Assembly: GCF_900104445.1 (NCBI RefSeq)
Contig: NZ_FNJI01000022.1
Location: 1-64,000, forward strand
Source of the DNA: Desulforhopalus singaporensis
Lineage (GTDB): Bacteria > Desulfobacterota > Desulfobulbia > Desulfobulbales > Desulfocapsaceae
Direction of reading: 5' to 3'
DNA length: 64,000 nucleotides
Below, one piece after another: positions 17,724 through 26,747 of this stretch (positions are counted from its first letter, which is position 1; the number at the start of each line of letters is the position of its first letter). Both the position numbers and the translations under genes were made by a program. Under the pieces are notes generated by a model that saw nothing but the letters and a program-made list of their open reading frames with translations, had not been told where the DNA came from and ran no database searches.

Positions 17724-18898
17724 ACAGAGTGGATAAACAGAGCGTCCTGCTGGTGATTCCCCTGTACAATCACGCCGAGACCGTAAGAAAGGTTATAAAG
17801 CAGGCCCTTGAGACCGGTTATCCCGTGCTTGTGGTGGATGATGGCAGCACGGACGGCGGCATGAAGAAGCTTGACGGCGTCGATATCCACCGGCTGCAAC
17901 ACAAGGAAAACCTGGGGAAGGGGGCGGCCCTGAAAGACGCCCTGGCCTTTGCGAAAGAACAAGGGTTTGAGGCGATTGTCACCATCGATGCAGATGGTCA
18001 GCACGATCCCCGGCTGGCCAGATGTCTTGTGGAAGAGGCAGGGCGTGGACCGTGGCCGGCGATTGTCATCGGCGCTCGCCGCATGGAGCAGGAGACGGTT
18101 CCCTGCTCCAGTCTATTCGGCAGATCTTTTTCCAATTTCTGGGTTCGGCTCGAATGTGGCCTCGATCTGCCGGACACCCAGTCCGGTATGCGGTTGTACC
18201 CGGTACGTGAAATGGTGATGACGAATTTGAAGCGGAACCGTTATGATTTTGAGATTGAGGCGCTGGTGAAGGCGGCCTGGGCAGGGGTGGATGTACGCTC
18301 GGTGGATGTCCCCGTGCATTACCCGCCTCCAGAGGAACGGGTCAGCCATTTTCACAAGTTGATCGACAACCTGCGCCTTACCTTGCTGCATAGCGGCCTG
18401 GTACTGAGGAGGTTGCTGCCAATTCCCCACCACAGACTCACCGGGAATCGGCTGAAGGAGGAGCTGCTGGTGGTGAAAAATCCCATGCAGACCCTGAAAA
18501 ATCTCTGCAGGGAAAGCGCCTCACCGTTTTGGCTGGCAGTGGCCGTCTGGGTCGGGCTGTTTCTTGGAGTCCTGCCACTTATCGCCTGCCATACCATCGC
18601 CATTATCTATGTGACGTATCGACTCCGGCTCAACAAGGTCGCTGCAGTTGCGGCCAGCCAGTTCTGCATGCCGCCGATTGTTCCGGCACTATGCATCGAA
18701 GTCGGCTATTTTATGCGCACCGGCGGCCTGTTGCTCGATTTATCATGGAATCGCTGGGTCCTCGAGGTGCACCATCGGTTGTGGGAGTGGCTGCTGGGGT
18801 CCCTTGTCGTCAGTCCCATACTCGCTTTTATAGGAGCAGCTCTGGTCTACCGGCTTGCGGCGACGGTGCAGAGACGAAAGGTGGCCGATGTCAGCTGA
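17720..18898 (+). CDS. GT2 glycosyltransferase fused to DUF2062 membrane domain
   Basis: A 392-residue protein from ATG 17720 (ATGA overlap with the radical SAM stop). Residues 1-~235 are a GT2 domain of the dolichol-phosphate-mannose-synthase type: 'LVIPLYNHAETV', 'VLVVDDGSTDG', 'IVTIDADGQHDP' and 'DTQSGMRLYP'. Residues ~260-390 are a DUF2062-like membrane part with hydrophobic segments such as 'FWLAVAVWVGLFLGVLPLIACHT'. It probably transfers a sugar to a lipid carrier or to the cluster product at the inner membrane. GT2 and DUF2062 parts are common in aryl polyene clusters as I recall them. Confidence 0.82.
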   Translation: MNRVDKQSVLLVIPLYNHAETVRKVIKQALETGYPVLVVDDGSTDGGMKKLDGVDIHRLQHKENLGKGAALKDALAFAKEQGFEAIVTIDADGQHDPRLARCLVEEAGRGPWPAIVIGARRMEQETVPCSSLFGRSFSNFWVRLECGLDLPDTQSGMRLYPVREMVMTNLKRNRYDFEIEALVKAAWAGVDVRSVDVPVHYPPPEERVSHFHKLIDNLRLTLLHSGLVLRRLLPIPHHRLTGNRLKEELLVVKNPMQTLKNLCRESASPFWLAVAVWVGLFLGVLPLIACHTIAIIYVTYRLRLNKVAAVAASQFCMPPIVPALCIEVGYFMRTGGLLLDLSWNRWVLEVHHRLWEWLLGSLVVSPILAFIGAALVYRLAATVQRRKVADVS

Positions 18899-19790
18899 GA
18901 AAAAGAGGTTCGGAGAAATATGCCGGCGTCTTGAGACGTTGGGGCACTGGTTTTTTTATGTTGCCATGCGTTTTTTCGGACATGGAGGCGGCAGGCTGCT
19001 GTTGGGGCCGGTGGTCTTTTGCTATGTGCTTTTCAGTCGCAAAATTCATAAGATTGTGGGATATTATCTCGTTAGGCGCTTTCCTGGAAAGAGTTGGCTT
19101 TGCTATCGGCTGTACGTCCTGAAGATAATTTATTCCTTCGGTGGTATTCTCGTGGATCGCGGCTGGCTCGGCCTTTCCCCGCGTTCCGATTTTCAAGGGG
19201 AACTGATTGGCTATGAGCGTATTAAAGAGCTTATCGGTCAGGGTAACGGTGTGGTGCTGGTTACCGCCCATGTGGGCAACTGGCAGAGCGCCCTGGAGCG
19301 TATCGGTGAGTTGCCGGTACGGGTGCATGCTCTGATGCAGTACGACAGGGAGGCGGCGAAACACTTTTTCGATCTTGGCGGAAAGAAAAGGTCGTTTGAG
19401 ATTATTGACGTGAATTCTTCTTTCGGAGGGATGATCGAGGCGGCCGCGGCCTTGCAACGGGGCGAGGTGGTGACGATTATGGGAGATCGATACACCAGGG
19501 GACCTTTCTCTGAGGTCGAATTTTTAGGAGATACGGTCAGGGTAACGAACGGTGCATACAGTCTTGCGGCGACCTGCGGGGCGCCTGTGGTGATCCTGCT
19601 GGCGGCCAAGACCGGGGCGAAGACCTATAATCTTACGGTAGTTGATAGTTTTCAGCCCGAATATTGCAGCCGGGATGAACGGGAGGGGATGCTCCGGGAT
19701 TGTTCGTCCCGGTTTATGGAAGCGATTGAGGAGTATCTGCAGATGTACCCGTATCAGTGGTACAATTTTTATAATTTCTGGGACCAGTAG
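18888..19790 (+). CDS. LpxL/HtrB-like acyltransferase
   Basis: A 300-residue protein. ATG 18888 overlaps the GT2 stop by 11 bp. It matches lipid A late acyltransferases: a hydrophobic N-terminal region, then 'VVLVTAHVGNWQSALE' with the catalytic HxxxxD/E-type His near residue 122, and 'TIMGDRYTRGP' further on. It would transfer an acyl chain from an ACP to a glycolipid at the inner membrane. In aryl polyene clusters an LpxL-like enzyme is thought to help attach the chain to its lipid anchor. Here it sits between the glycosyltransferase and the second ACP gene, which fits that role. Confidence 0.8.
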   Translation: MSAEKKRFGEICRRLETLGHWFFYVAMRFFGHGGGRLLLGPVVFCYVLFSRKIHKIVGYYLVRRFPGKSWLCYRLYVLKIIYSFGGILVDRGWLGLSPRSDFQGELIGYERIKELIGQGNGVVLVTAHVGNWQSALERIGELPVRVHALMQYDREAAKHFFDLGGKKRSFEIIDVNSSFGGMIEAAAALQRGEVVTIMGDRYTRGPFSEVEFLGDTVRVTNGAYSLAATCGAPVVILLAAKTGAKTYNLTVVDSFQPEYCSRDEREGMLRDCSSRFMEAIEEYLQMYPYQWYNFYNFWDQ

Positions 19791-19814
19791 GCCTGGATAG
19801 ATTGTGGTAGGAAC

Positions 19815-20069
19815 ATGGAACAGACAAAGAAGAAGATAAAGGAAATATTGATAAACGATCTAAAAATTCCGGGAATAACACCGGAGGAAATAGCAGACGA
19901 GGCTCCGCTCTTCGGAGAAGGCCTCGGGCTCGATTCGCTGGATGCGGTTGAGCTGGTTGTGCTGGTCCAGAAACATTTTGATGTGCAGATCGCCGATATG
20001 GACGAGGGCCAGAAAGCCTTTGAATCGGTGAATGCCCTGGCTGTGTTCATTCTGGAAAGAAGGCAATAG
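19815..20069 (+). CDS. acyl carrier protein 2
   Basis: An 84-residue ACP with the phosphopantetheine motif 'LGLDSLDAVEL' (Ser near residue 41). It is very acidic, as expected. It is separated from the first ACP by eight genes, and the two share the DSLDAV core. In aryl polyene systems two ACPs carry starter and elongation intermediates; a similar division is likely here. Confidence 0.88.
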   Translation: MEQTKKKIKEILINDLKIPGITPEEIADEAPLFGEGLGLDSLDAVELVVLVQKHFDVQIADMDEGQKAFESVNALAVFILERRQ

Positions 20070-20095
20070 ATTGTTATGAATTTGGAGGGAAGTCA

Positions 20096-20536
20096 GTGAA
20101 GAAGATCAAATGGGCAGTAGTTGCCGTATGTCTGCTTTCGGCGGTAAGCGTCTCCGCTGCTGACGTCAAGAAAACACTCACCCTGGAAAGTGCCAGGTCG
20201 AGCGCTGCGGTGCAGGAGATATTGGACGGGGATATCGCCATGTACTGGGGCAACCAGAGCCATCCTGCAGTCAGTAAAAAAATTGGTGTGTACAAGACCT
20301 CAAAGCGTACCAACGGCTTCATGAAGGCGGATGAGGATGCCTGCGCCCGTGCCCTCGCTTCGGCGTTGATCGTGTTCCAGGAGCGGGCGAGAAAAGAGGG
20401 TGGTAACGCGGTCCTCGGGCTGGTCTCCAATATCAAGAATGTCGAGGAATCAAGCGAGACGGAGTACAGGTGCCTGGTTGGATCAGTAATGGTGAACGTC
20501 GCTTTGAAGGGGACGGTTGTCAAACTTGCAAAATAG
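20096..20536 (+). CDS. periplasmic protein of unknown function in polyene-type cluster
   Basis: A 146-residue protein starting with GTG after a GGAGG-like site. It has a Sec signal (MKKIKWAVVAVCLLSAVSVSA, cut after Ala near residue 22). The mature part has 'MYWGNQSHPAVSKKIGVYKTSKRTNGFMK' split by Asn/Gly turns, and a conserved-looking single Cys pair at 'DACARA' and 'EYRCLVG'. It resembles small periplasmic proteins that databases have called excinuclease-like in aryl polyene clusters, a naming that I think is wrong. A role in export or folding of the product is a guess. Confidence 0.6.
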   Translation: MKKIKWAVVAVCLLSAVSVSAADVKKTLTLESARSSAAVQEILDGDIAMYWGNQSHPAVSKKIGVYKTSKRTNGFMKADEDACARALASALIVFQERARKEGGNAVLGLVSNIKNVEESSETEYRCLVGSVMVNVALKGTVVKLAK

Positions 20537-20540
20537 GATC

Positions 20541-21776
20541 ATGGCAAAGGATGGGACACGAGGCGCGGCAGTAACCGGCTATGGCCTGGTTGCCGCGCCG
20601 GGACGAAACAGCGAGGCAGCTTTTACCAACCTGCAGGCTGGAGTGGTCCGGACCGCGGCCATGGAGGGATTCTTTCCCCCTTCGTTTTCAGCCCCTGTTT
20701 TTGTGGCGGAGCTTCACCAACAGTATGACCTGTTGCCGACGAACCTGCTTGAAAATCAGCCCTATGAGGTGAACCGTACTGTGCGGCTGGCCCTGCAGGC
20801 CGTGGATGAGGCGCTGGCCCGCACCGGCCTGAGCCTGGCACAATTGAATAGACGGCGTGTGGGGGTTGCTCTCGGGACGACGGTGGGCTGCACCTTCCAC
20901 AACGAAGCGTATTATATCGACTGGAAAAATGGCAGGGAGACAGACTCGCTGGCGTTTAACACTTATTTAAATGCCAATCTCGCCGAACGTATCCAGGAGT
21001 TGCTCGGGCTCTCGGGACCGCGGGCGGTGATCACCAACGCCTGTGCTTCCGGGGCTGATGCCGTGGGGCTGGCAAAGAGCTGGCTGGATGTTGATCTCTG
21101 CGACATCGTCATCTGCGGTGGAGCGGATGAACTCTCCCGGGTCGCCTGTCACGGCTTCAGGAGCCTGATGCTGGTTTCTCAAGATCGGTGTCGTCCTTTT
21201 GATAAAAACCGGCAGGGGTTGAATCTAGGGGAAGGGGCCGGAATCTTGGTCCTGGAAAAGGAGCATTCAGTGCACGCTTCGGGAAGGGAGGTCTACGGCA
21301 GGGTTCTCGGGTACGGTATTGCCGGCGATGCGCACCATCCCACGGCGCCTCATCCGGAAGGGCGGGGGTTGAAGCAGGCAACCGCCCTGGCCTTGACGGA
21401 CGCCGGCGCCACCATTGCTGATATCGCCATGATCAACGCGCATGGTACCGGTACGCCCGCCAACGACAGGGCGGAAACGAACGCTATGAAATCCATGGGG
21501 TTTGATTCCGACATGCAGCCGATGGTCTCAACCAAGGGGGCAACGGGGCACACCTTGGGAGCGGCCGGCGGTGTCGAGGCGGTGCTGACCCTGTTGACGC
21601 TGAACTGTGGTGAAATTACGGGCACACCGGGGTGCAGCAGGGTTGATCCCGATTTTCATTTCAGCCCTCTTGCCGAGGGAGAAAAAATGGCGTTGACGGG
21701 CCGGATCGGCATAAGCCAGTCCCTTGCTTTTGGCGGTTCCAACGCGGTGCTGGTCATGGAGGGGTGCGGCCGATGA
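20541..21776 (+). CDS. beta-ketoacyl-ACP synthase 2
   Basis: A 411-residue KS beginning at ATG 20541. The catalytic triad is visible: Cys in 'TNACASGADAVG' near residue 171, His in 'NAHGTGTPANDRAE' near residue 303, and His in 'TKGATGHTLGAAGG' near residue 339. The gene overlaps the following Cys-less KS-like gene by 4 bp (ATGA). This is the arrangement of a KS and chain-length-factor pair, as in aryl polyene and type II polyketide systems. The pair is the likely chain-building engine of the cluster. Confidence 0.88.
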   Translation: MAKDGTRGAAVTGYGLVAAPGRNSEAAFTNLQAGVVRTAAMEGFFPPSFSAPVFVAELHQQYDLLPTNLLENQPYEVNRTVRLALQAVDEALARTGLSLAQLNRRRVGVALGTTVGCTFHNEAYYIDWKNGRETDSLAFNTYLNANLAERIQELLGLSGPRAVITNACASGADAVGLAKSWLDVDLCDIVICGGADELSRVACHGFRSLMLVSQDRCRPFDKNRQGLNLGEGAGILVLEKEHSVHASGREVYGRVLGYGIAGDAHHPTAPHPEGRGLKQATALALTDAGATIADIAMINAHGTGTPANDRAETNAMKSMGFDSDMQPMVSTKGATGHTLGAAGGVEAVLTLLTLNCGEITGTPGCSRVDPDFHFSPLAEGEKMALTGRIGISQSLAFGGSNAVLVMEGCGR

Positions 21777-22567
21777 CGGTGCCGGTGACAAACTGTTTTC
21801 GTTCAACGCTGGATAACCTTACCGTTCCCGGTGAACTGGCGCGGCAGTTGCGGAGGGCGGACGACTTTGTCCACCTGGGTGTTACGGCTGGCCACGGTGT
21901 CCTTGCCGGTTGTATGGAAAAAGGGGGCTTTTCGGCAAAGAAAACCGGAATGTACCTGGGTTCTGCGTTTGGCCCCATGCAGACCAACTTCGAGGTGCTG
22001 GACCAGGTGGTTACACAGCAGCCTGTTTCGCCGATACTCTTTTCTCTTTCGGTTTTTAACACCGCTGCGGGATATATTGCATCTATTCTGGGTATCCGTG
22101 GTTGTTCAGTTACGCTGACCGACTTCAGCTTTCCTTTTTTCAGAGCGCTTCAGCAGGGCATGGCGGCCATAGAGAGCGGCATGCTTGATCGCTGCCTTGT
22201 GTTGCAGGTGGAAACCTACAGCGACGTGCTCATCGATGGTACAAGTCGGTATGGGGGGGGAGCAGAACCATGGCCCGCCGGTGTTGTTTGCTGGCTGTTG
22301 GAAAGAACCGCGCTTTCAGGAAAACCGCTATTTCTGCTGGAAGACCTGGAAATAGAATCCGGCGGTACTGAGGGAAAAGACAGGTTGAGTCTGCAGGAAA
22401 CGGTATCTCTGGGTGGGAAGCAGGAAACAACGCCCGGGTATCTCGGCGCTGCAGCCATGCTTTCGAGGTTGCTGGTGAAAGAGGGGCGGCTGGGGGTAAA
22501 TCCTTGCCGGGTAGAATCGTTATACGGCACGGTGTGTATGAATATCAGGTCGTTTGAGGGAGTCTAG
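21773..22567 (+). CDS. KS-like protein (chain-length-factor type, Cys-less)
   Basis: A 264-residue protein, shorter than a normal KS (~410), starting at ATG 21773 and overlapping the KS stop. It has the KS N-terminal fold blocks 'MYLGSAFGPMQTN', 'VSPILFSLSVFNTAAGY' and 'CLVLQVETYSDV'. The position of the nucleophilic Cys is occupied by 'VTLTDFSFPFF', and the C-terminal His-containing half is missing. Its position directly after a KS gene matches the truncated CLF-type partners of aryl polyene KS enzymes. It probably sets chain length and cannot condense by itself. Confidence 0.75.
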   Translation: MTVPVTNCFRSTLDNLTVPGELARQLRRADDFVHLGVTAGHGVLAGCMEKGGFSAKKTGMYLGSAFGPMQTNFEVLDQVVTQQPVSPILFSLSVFNTAAGYIASILGIRGCSVTLTDFSFPFFRALQQGMAAIESGMLDRCLVLQVETYSDVLIDGTSRYGGGAEPWPAGVVCWLLERTALSGKPLFLLEDLEIESGGTEGKDRLSLQETVSLGGKQETTPGYLGAAAMLSRLLVKEGRLGVNPCRVESLYGTVCMNIRSFEGV

Positions 22568-23296
22568 ATGGGAGAGGCGAAAACAGTTTTTATCAGTGGC
22601 GGCAGCCGAGGAATCGGGGCGGCAATCGCCGTCAACCTGGCTGAGGCCGGGTATGATATCTGGCTGAATTACCGCAGTTCTGCCGCACAGGCCGAAGCGA
22701 TACGGGAGCGGGTTGAGGAGCTGGGGCGAACCTGTATCCTCCTTCCTTTCGATGTATCCGACGAGAAAGCGGCGGTCGATGCGCTGTCACCGCTTCTTGA
22801 AAAGCAGGTGCCGTTTGGCGTGGTACACAACGCCGGCATTGCACGGGACACATTGTTGCCTATGATGAAGCGTGAGGAGTGGGACCAGGTCATCGATGTG
22901 CATCTCAACTCTTTTTTTATCCTCGGCAAGTTGTTTTCAAAGTACATGGTGGTGAAGCGTGAGGGGAGGATCATCACGCTTGCGTCTCTTTCCGGTGAAA
23001 CGGGACAGGTGGGTCAGGTCAACTACTCGGCTGCCAAGGCCGGGCTCATTGGAGCCTCGAAGGCGCTCGCCCGTGAACTTGCGCGGCGCAATGTTCTGGT
23101 CAATGTGGTGTCACCCGGCCTTATCGAGACTGAGATGATTGGAAAACTCCCCCTGGACAGGATTTTGCCACTTATTCCCCTCGGCCGTGTCGGCAAGGTG
23201 GAAGAGGTCGCCGGAGTTGTTCGTTTCCTGCTCAGCGATGACGCCTCCTATATCACGGGGCAGGTGTTAAGCGTCAACGGGGGGATGTACATGTGA
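22568..23296 (+). CDS. FabG-like 3-oxoacyl-ACP reductase
   Basis: A 242-residue short-chain dehydrogenase/reductase. The NAD(P) site 'SGGSRGIG' is near residue 12, the NNAG-like 'VHNAG' near residue 88, and the catalytic 'YSAAK' (Tyr-Lys) near residue 150 with a Ser in 'TLASLSGE'. It reduces the beta-keto group left by the KS during each elongation round. It starts 1 bp after the previous stop and overlaps the dehydratase gene by 4 bp. It is the only ketoreductase in the operon, so it should serve both KS pairs. Confidence 0.88.
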   Translation: MGEAKTVFISGGSRGIGAAIAVNLAEAGYDIWLNYRSSAAQAEAIRERVEELGRTCILLPFDVSDEKAAVDALSPLLEKQVPFGVVHNAGIARDTLLPMMKREEWDQVIDVHLNSFFILGKLFSKYMVVKREGRIITLASLSGETGQVGQVNYSAAKAGLIGASKALARELARRNVLVNVVSPGLIETEMIGKLPLDRILPLIPLGRVGKVEEVAGVVRFLLSDDASYITGQVLSVNGGMYM

Positions 23297-23745
23297 GCTG
23301 CGACGAATTGAAGCCGCAGAGAAAAGCGGAATTACCGCAGGACGGCGGGCAATACCTGCCGCACAGGCCGCCCATGCGTTTTGTAGACACTTTGCTGGAG
23401 CGTTCGGGGGAAAGGGCAGTTGCGAGTGGAGTTATGCCCGCCTCCGGTATCTGTTTTGACGATCAGTTTATTTTTCCCGAATATTTTGTGGAAGTGGTGG
23501 CCCAGGCTGTGGCGATGGCCAACGGTTATGATGCAGCGTGTGCTGGTGAGAAGATGTCGGGCGGTATGCTGGTGGGGATCGACACGTTTCGTTTTTCCGG
23601 ATCTGTATCACCCGGTGCAGAGTTGAAGATTGTAACCGAGAAAACGTTTGAGTTCGGGGCGGTGAGAATAATTCACGGCGAGGTCTTTTGCGATGGGCGG
23701 CTTGTTGCTGAAGGCGATATCAAGGTGTGGGAAGATCCGGGCTGA
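23293..23745 (+). CDS. hot-dog 3-hydroxyacyl-ACP dehydratase-like protein A
   Basis: A 150-residue single hot-dog domain with a GTG start that overlaps the reductase stop. It carries 'YLPHRPPMRFVD' near residue 23 (the conserved dehydratase His) and 'FPEYFVEVVAQAVAMA', with the acidic residue and central-helix pattern of FabA/FabZ enzymes. It should eliminate water from 3-hydroxyacyl-ACP. The second hot-dog protein at 27301 makes a likely heterodimeric pair, as reported for aryl polyene dehydratases. Confidence 0.8.
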   Translation: MSCDELKPQRKAELPQDGGQYLPHRPPMRFVDTLLERSGERAVASGVMPASGICFDDQFIFPEYFVEVVAQAVAMANGYDAACAGEKMSGGMLVGIDTFRFSGSVSPGAELKIVTEKTFEFGAVRIIHGEVFCDGRLVAEGDIKVWEDPG

Positions 23746-23749
23746 AAAG

Positions 23750-24385
23750 ATGCGAAGAGTTATTTACTGTATCACCCTTGTTATTCTCGGCTTTGTTTTT
23801 CCCGCGATTGCGGCTCAGCGTGCTGACCTAGATGCTTTCCTGGCCGGGTTGCGGCAGCACTCTGCGGAAGTTGTTTCACTGGCTGGTCCGTTTACCCAGG
23901 AGAAGCGGTTGGCCATGTTTGATCGACCTGTTGTTTTTACAGGGAAACTTGCCATGGCCAGGCCCAACAGGCTGCGTTGGGAGTTTATCGACCCCGTTCT
24001 TTCAGTCCTTATCTTTGACGGCGAGACGGGAATGCGCTGCAGCGACCGGGGGGACCCTGTAGTGTTCGATATGACGAAAGACCCGGTAATGCGGGCTGTT
24101 GGCGGGCAGCTGCAGCTGTGGATCAGCGGGGATTTTGCAGCGATGGAAGATCGATATGCCCTCAGGCTGGAAAAACCGGCAACTCTGGTGGTGACACCGG
24201 TAAGTGAGAAAGAGAAAGAATATATAGCCTCTGTTGTTATCACCTTTGCGCAGCCAAGTATGCAGCCGGCGGAGGTGACAATCAATGAGGCGGGCGGGGA
24301 TACGACCCGTATTGTTTTTGGTGAACCGATGGTAAACGGTGCGTTGGCGGACGAATTGTTCCGCTCCTGCTGGATCGATGACTGA
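23750..24385 (+). CDS. LolA-like outer-membrane lipoprotein carrier family protein
   Basis: A 211-residue periplasmic protein from ATG 23750 with a signal peptide (RRVIYCITLVILGFVFPAIA). The mature part has LolA-like features: 'FTQEKRLAMFDRPVVFTGKL', 'RLRWEFIDP' and 'DGETGMRC'. LolA homologues in aryl polyene clusters are thought to ferry the lipid-like product across the periplasm. The gene is 4 bp after the dehydratase and overlaps the exporter gene by 8 bp. It should work with the MMPL protein and the DUF3261 lipoprotein encoded next. Confidence 0.82.
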   Translation: MRRVIYCITLVILGFVFPAIAAQRADLDAFLAGLRQHSAEVVSLAGPFTQEKRLAMFDRPVVFTGKLAMARPNRLRWEFIDPVLSVLIFDGETGMRCSDRGDPVVFDMTKDPVMRAVGGQLQLWISGDFAAMEDRYALRLEKPATLVVTPVSEKEKEYIASVVITFAQPSMQPAEVTINEAGGDTTRIVFGEPMVNGALADELFRSCWIDD

Positions 24386-26747
24386 CAAGTGTATCATACG
24401 GTGGATTGTCGTTCTTCTCCTTGTCCTGGCTGGTGGTCTTTCGGCGGCTCGTCTCACCATCAATGACGACGCCCTCGACCTTTTGCCGGACGGGGCGGTC
24501 CGTGGCGACCTGCAGATGTTGCAGCAGATCGGTCTTGTGGACAGGATCTTCATCTCCCTTTCTGCCGACGGTCAGTTGTATCTGTCGGCAGACACGGCCC
24601 GCGACGCTCTGCAAAAAAGCGCTGAAGCGCTTGGCCAGGCACTTGTTGGCAGGGACGATTTTACCAATGTGCTGGCACACCTGCCCGTTGATCTTTCAGG
24701 AGATCTCTTTACTCTGTTACTCCATATGCTTCCACTGCTTCTGGATGAAGGGGATCTTGAACAGATAGAGCGGAAACTGACCCCTGCAGCCATTAAAGAG
24801 GCGATGCGCGAGAACTTCCTTCTGCTCAACAGCCCGGTCGGTATGGCGATGAAAGAGCGGGTGCGGCACGACCCGCTGGACTTTTTGTCCGTACTCCTGA
24901 ACAAGCTTGCTTTTCTCCAGGCTGAGTTCCAGGTCCGGCCCGACGCGGGGTTTCTCATGAGCCGGGACGGGCGGAGCCTGCTCGTTCTTGCCGAGAGCAC
25001 GGTTTCGCTCACCGATTCTAAAAATAGTGAGTTGTTGGATGATGAACTGCAGGCCATATTCGAGACGGTTCTGCAACCGGGCATAAGTGCCGAGATGATA
25101 GGTACCTTGCCGCACACCCTGGCGAACAGCCGCATTATCAAGAAAGATTTACGCTTTCTGCTGGCGGCGGCAACCGTTATGCTGACATTGCTGCTGGCTT
25201 TTACTTTACGCGATATCCGGGCCGTGGTGGTGTTTGGAGTCCCCTTTCTGGGGGCGCTGCCCGCCATCGGCATTACCCGATTTATCTTCGGCGAAATAGG
25301 CGCGCTTGCGCTGGGATTCGGGATTGTGATCCTTGGCATCGCCGTGGACTTTTCCGTGCATCTTTATCTCGCCTTGACCCGTGAAAAGGGGGGGCGAAAA
25401 AAAATTTTGAGGGAAGTGCGCAAACCTATACTTTTCGCCTGTCTCACCACGGTATCGGTTCTGGTCGTCCTGCTTCTCTCCGATGTCGCCTCCCACCGAC
25501 AGATGGCGGTGCTGGCGCTTGCGGGAGTCCTCTTTGGGGTGGTTTTTGCCTGGCTGCTCATTCCCACTATTGTTGGTGACCGGGAAGGGGCGGCAACAGA
25601 TGCGTCGGACGCAGCTCCGGTAGAGAACCATTCTCACGCTGGCCGGTGGATTCTGGCCATGTGGCTGTCGCTTGTCGCAGCGGGTGTCCTCTGCTGGCCT
25701 CATCTCCATTATAACGGGGACCTGGCGGTGTTGGACGCTTCTGCCAGGGAGGTGGTTGATGTCGAGAAACGTTTTGCGGCAACATGGGGCGAAAAGGGGG
25801 AACAGGCCTTCGTTGCGGCCACTGGAACAACAACGGAAAAGGCTCTGCAGGCTGCGGGAAAGCTATTTACCTTTATTACAACAAACGGTTATACAGATAT
25901 CCAGTCCCCGGTGGTCCTGTTACCGGACCGGAACACCCAGGAGAGGCGGTTGGCGCAATGGCGAAAATTTGTGGACCGGAATCAACCGGAATTACTGAGG
26001 GCACTCAACGAGTCTGCCGACAAGTACGGTTTTTCAAGTCGGGCTTTCCAGCCGTTTGTTGATAACTTGATTGTTCCACCGGACTTGATAAGGGAGCAGG
26101 ACTATAACCAGTCGGTTTTTGCACCGCTTCTCGGCACTATGCTCAGGCCCTGGGGGGGAGGGGATGGTGTCGGCAGCAGGCTGGTGCTGACCACCATGGG
26201 CATTACAGACGACAACCTTCAGCCGTTATTGGAGTATGAGGAAAAACATTCTTCGATTACGGTGCTGGCGAACAGGAAATGGCGCGCCGAGGTGGAGCAT
26301 TTCTTGAAAAAGGATATCCTGCTGCTCTCCTCGCTCGCAGCTGTTGTGGTAGTGCTTCTCGTTTCCCTGCAGTTTCGTGATTTCCGGGCGGTTACGGCAG
26401 TGCTGGCGCCGGTAGTGTCTGCCCTGTCCGCCATGTCCCTTTTTTGCTGGGCAACGTCGGGGGATTTGAATATGATGCACCTGATCATGGGCATCATGGT
26501 AATCGGCCTGAGTGTCGATTACGGTATCTTTGTCGTCTGCTCACGGTTAGATCGGGTCGCGGTGAGCGCCAAGTACGCCGTTTCCGTTTGTGCGGCCAGT
26601 TCGCTTGTCGGTTTCGGTGTCCTTGCTTTTGCCGACCACCCTGCGCTTTACTCCCTGGGGGTGACGGTTCTCGTAGGGATCGGCGCGGCATGGCCGACGG
26701 CCCTCGTCATCAGTCCGTTGATCGTCGGGAAAAGGGGTCGGTCATGA
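24378..26747 (+). CDS. MMPL/RND-family lipid exporter
   Basis: A 789-residue inner-membrane transporter (ATG 24378). The layout is RND-like: TM1, a large periplasmic loop, a cluster of TM segments (including 'FGIVILGIAVDFSVHLYLAL' with an Asp near residue 332), a second loop, then another TM cluster with 'LIMGIMVIGLSVDYGIFVV'. The Asp in 'VDFSVH' and 'VDYGIF' is typical of proton-driven MMPL proteins. It is the predicted exporter of aryl polyene clusters (COG4258 type). It should flip or extrude the finished lipid product to the periplasm for pickup by the LolA-like carrier. Confidence 0.85.
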   Translation: MTDKCIIRWIVVLLLVLAGGLSAARLTINDDALDLLPDGAVRGDLQMLQQIGLVDRIFISLSADGQLYLSADTARDALQKSAEALGQALVGRDDFTNVLAHLPVDLSGDLFTLLLHMLPLLLDEGDLEQIERKLTPAAIKEAMRENFLLLNSPVGMAMKERVRHDPLDFLSVLLNKLAFLQAEFQVRPDAGFLMSRDGRSLLVLAESTVSLTDSKNSELLDDELQAIFETVLQPGISAEMIGTLPHTLANSRIIKKDLRFLLAAATVMLTLLLAFTLRDIRAVVVFGVPFLGALPAIGITRFIFGEIGALALGFGIVILGIAVDFSVHLYLALTREKGGRKKILREVRKPILFACLTTVSVLVVLLLSDVASHRQMAVLALAGVLFGVVFAWLLIPTIVGDREGAATDASDAAPVENHSHAGRWILAMWLSLVAAGVLCWPHLHYNGDLAVLDASAREVVDVEKRFAATWGEKGEQAFVAATGTTTEKALQAAGKLFTFITTNGYTDIQSPVVLLPDRNTQERRLAQWRKFVDRNQPELLRALNESADKYGFSSRAFQPFVDNLIVPPDLIREQDYNQSVFAPLLGTMLRPWGGGDGVGSRLVLTTMGITDDNLQPLLEYEEKHSSITVLANRKWRAEVEHFLKKDILLLSSLAAVVVVLLVSLQFRDFRAVTAVLAPVVSALSAMSLFCWATSGDLNMMHLIMGIMVIGLSVDYGIFVVCSRLDRVAVSAKYAVSVCAASSLVGFGVLAFADHPALYSLGVTVLVGIGAAWPTALVISPLIVGKRGRS

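Noticed and set aside
20096-20536. Excinuclease ABC subunit
   Set aside because: It is only 146 residues with a Sec signal and has no ABC ATPase motif; the name appears to be a database artefact for such cluster proteins.
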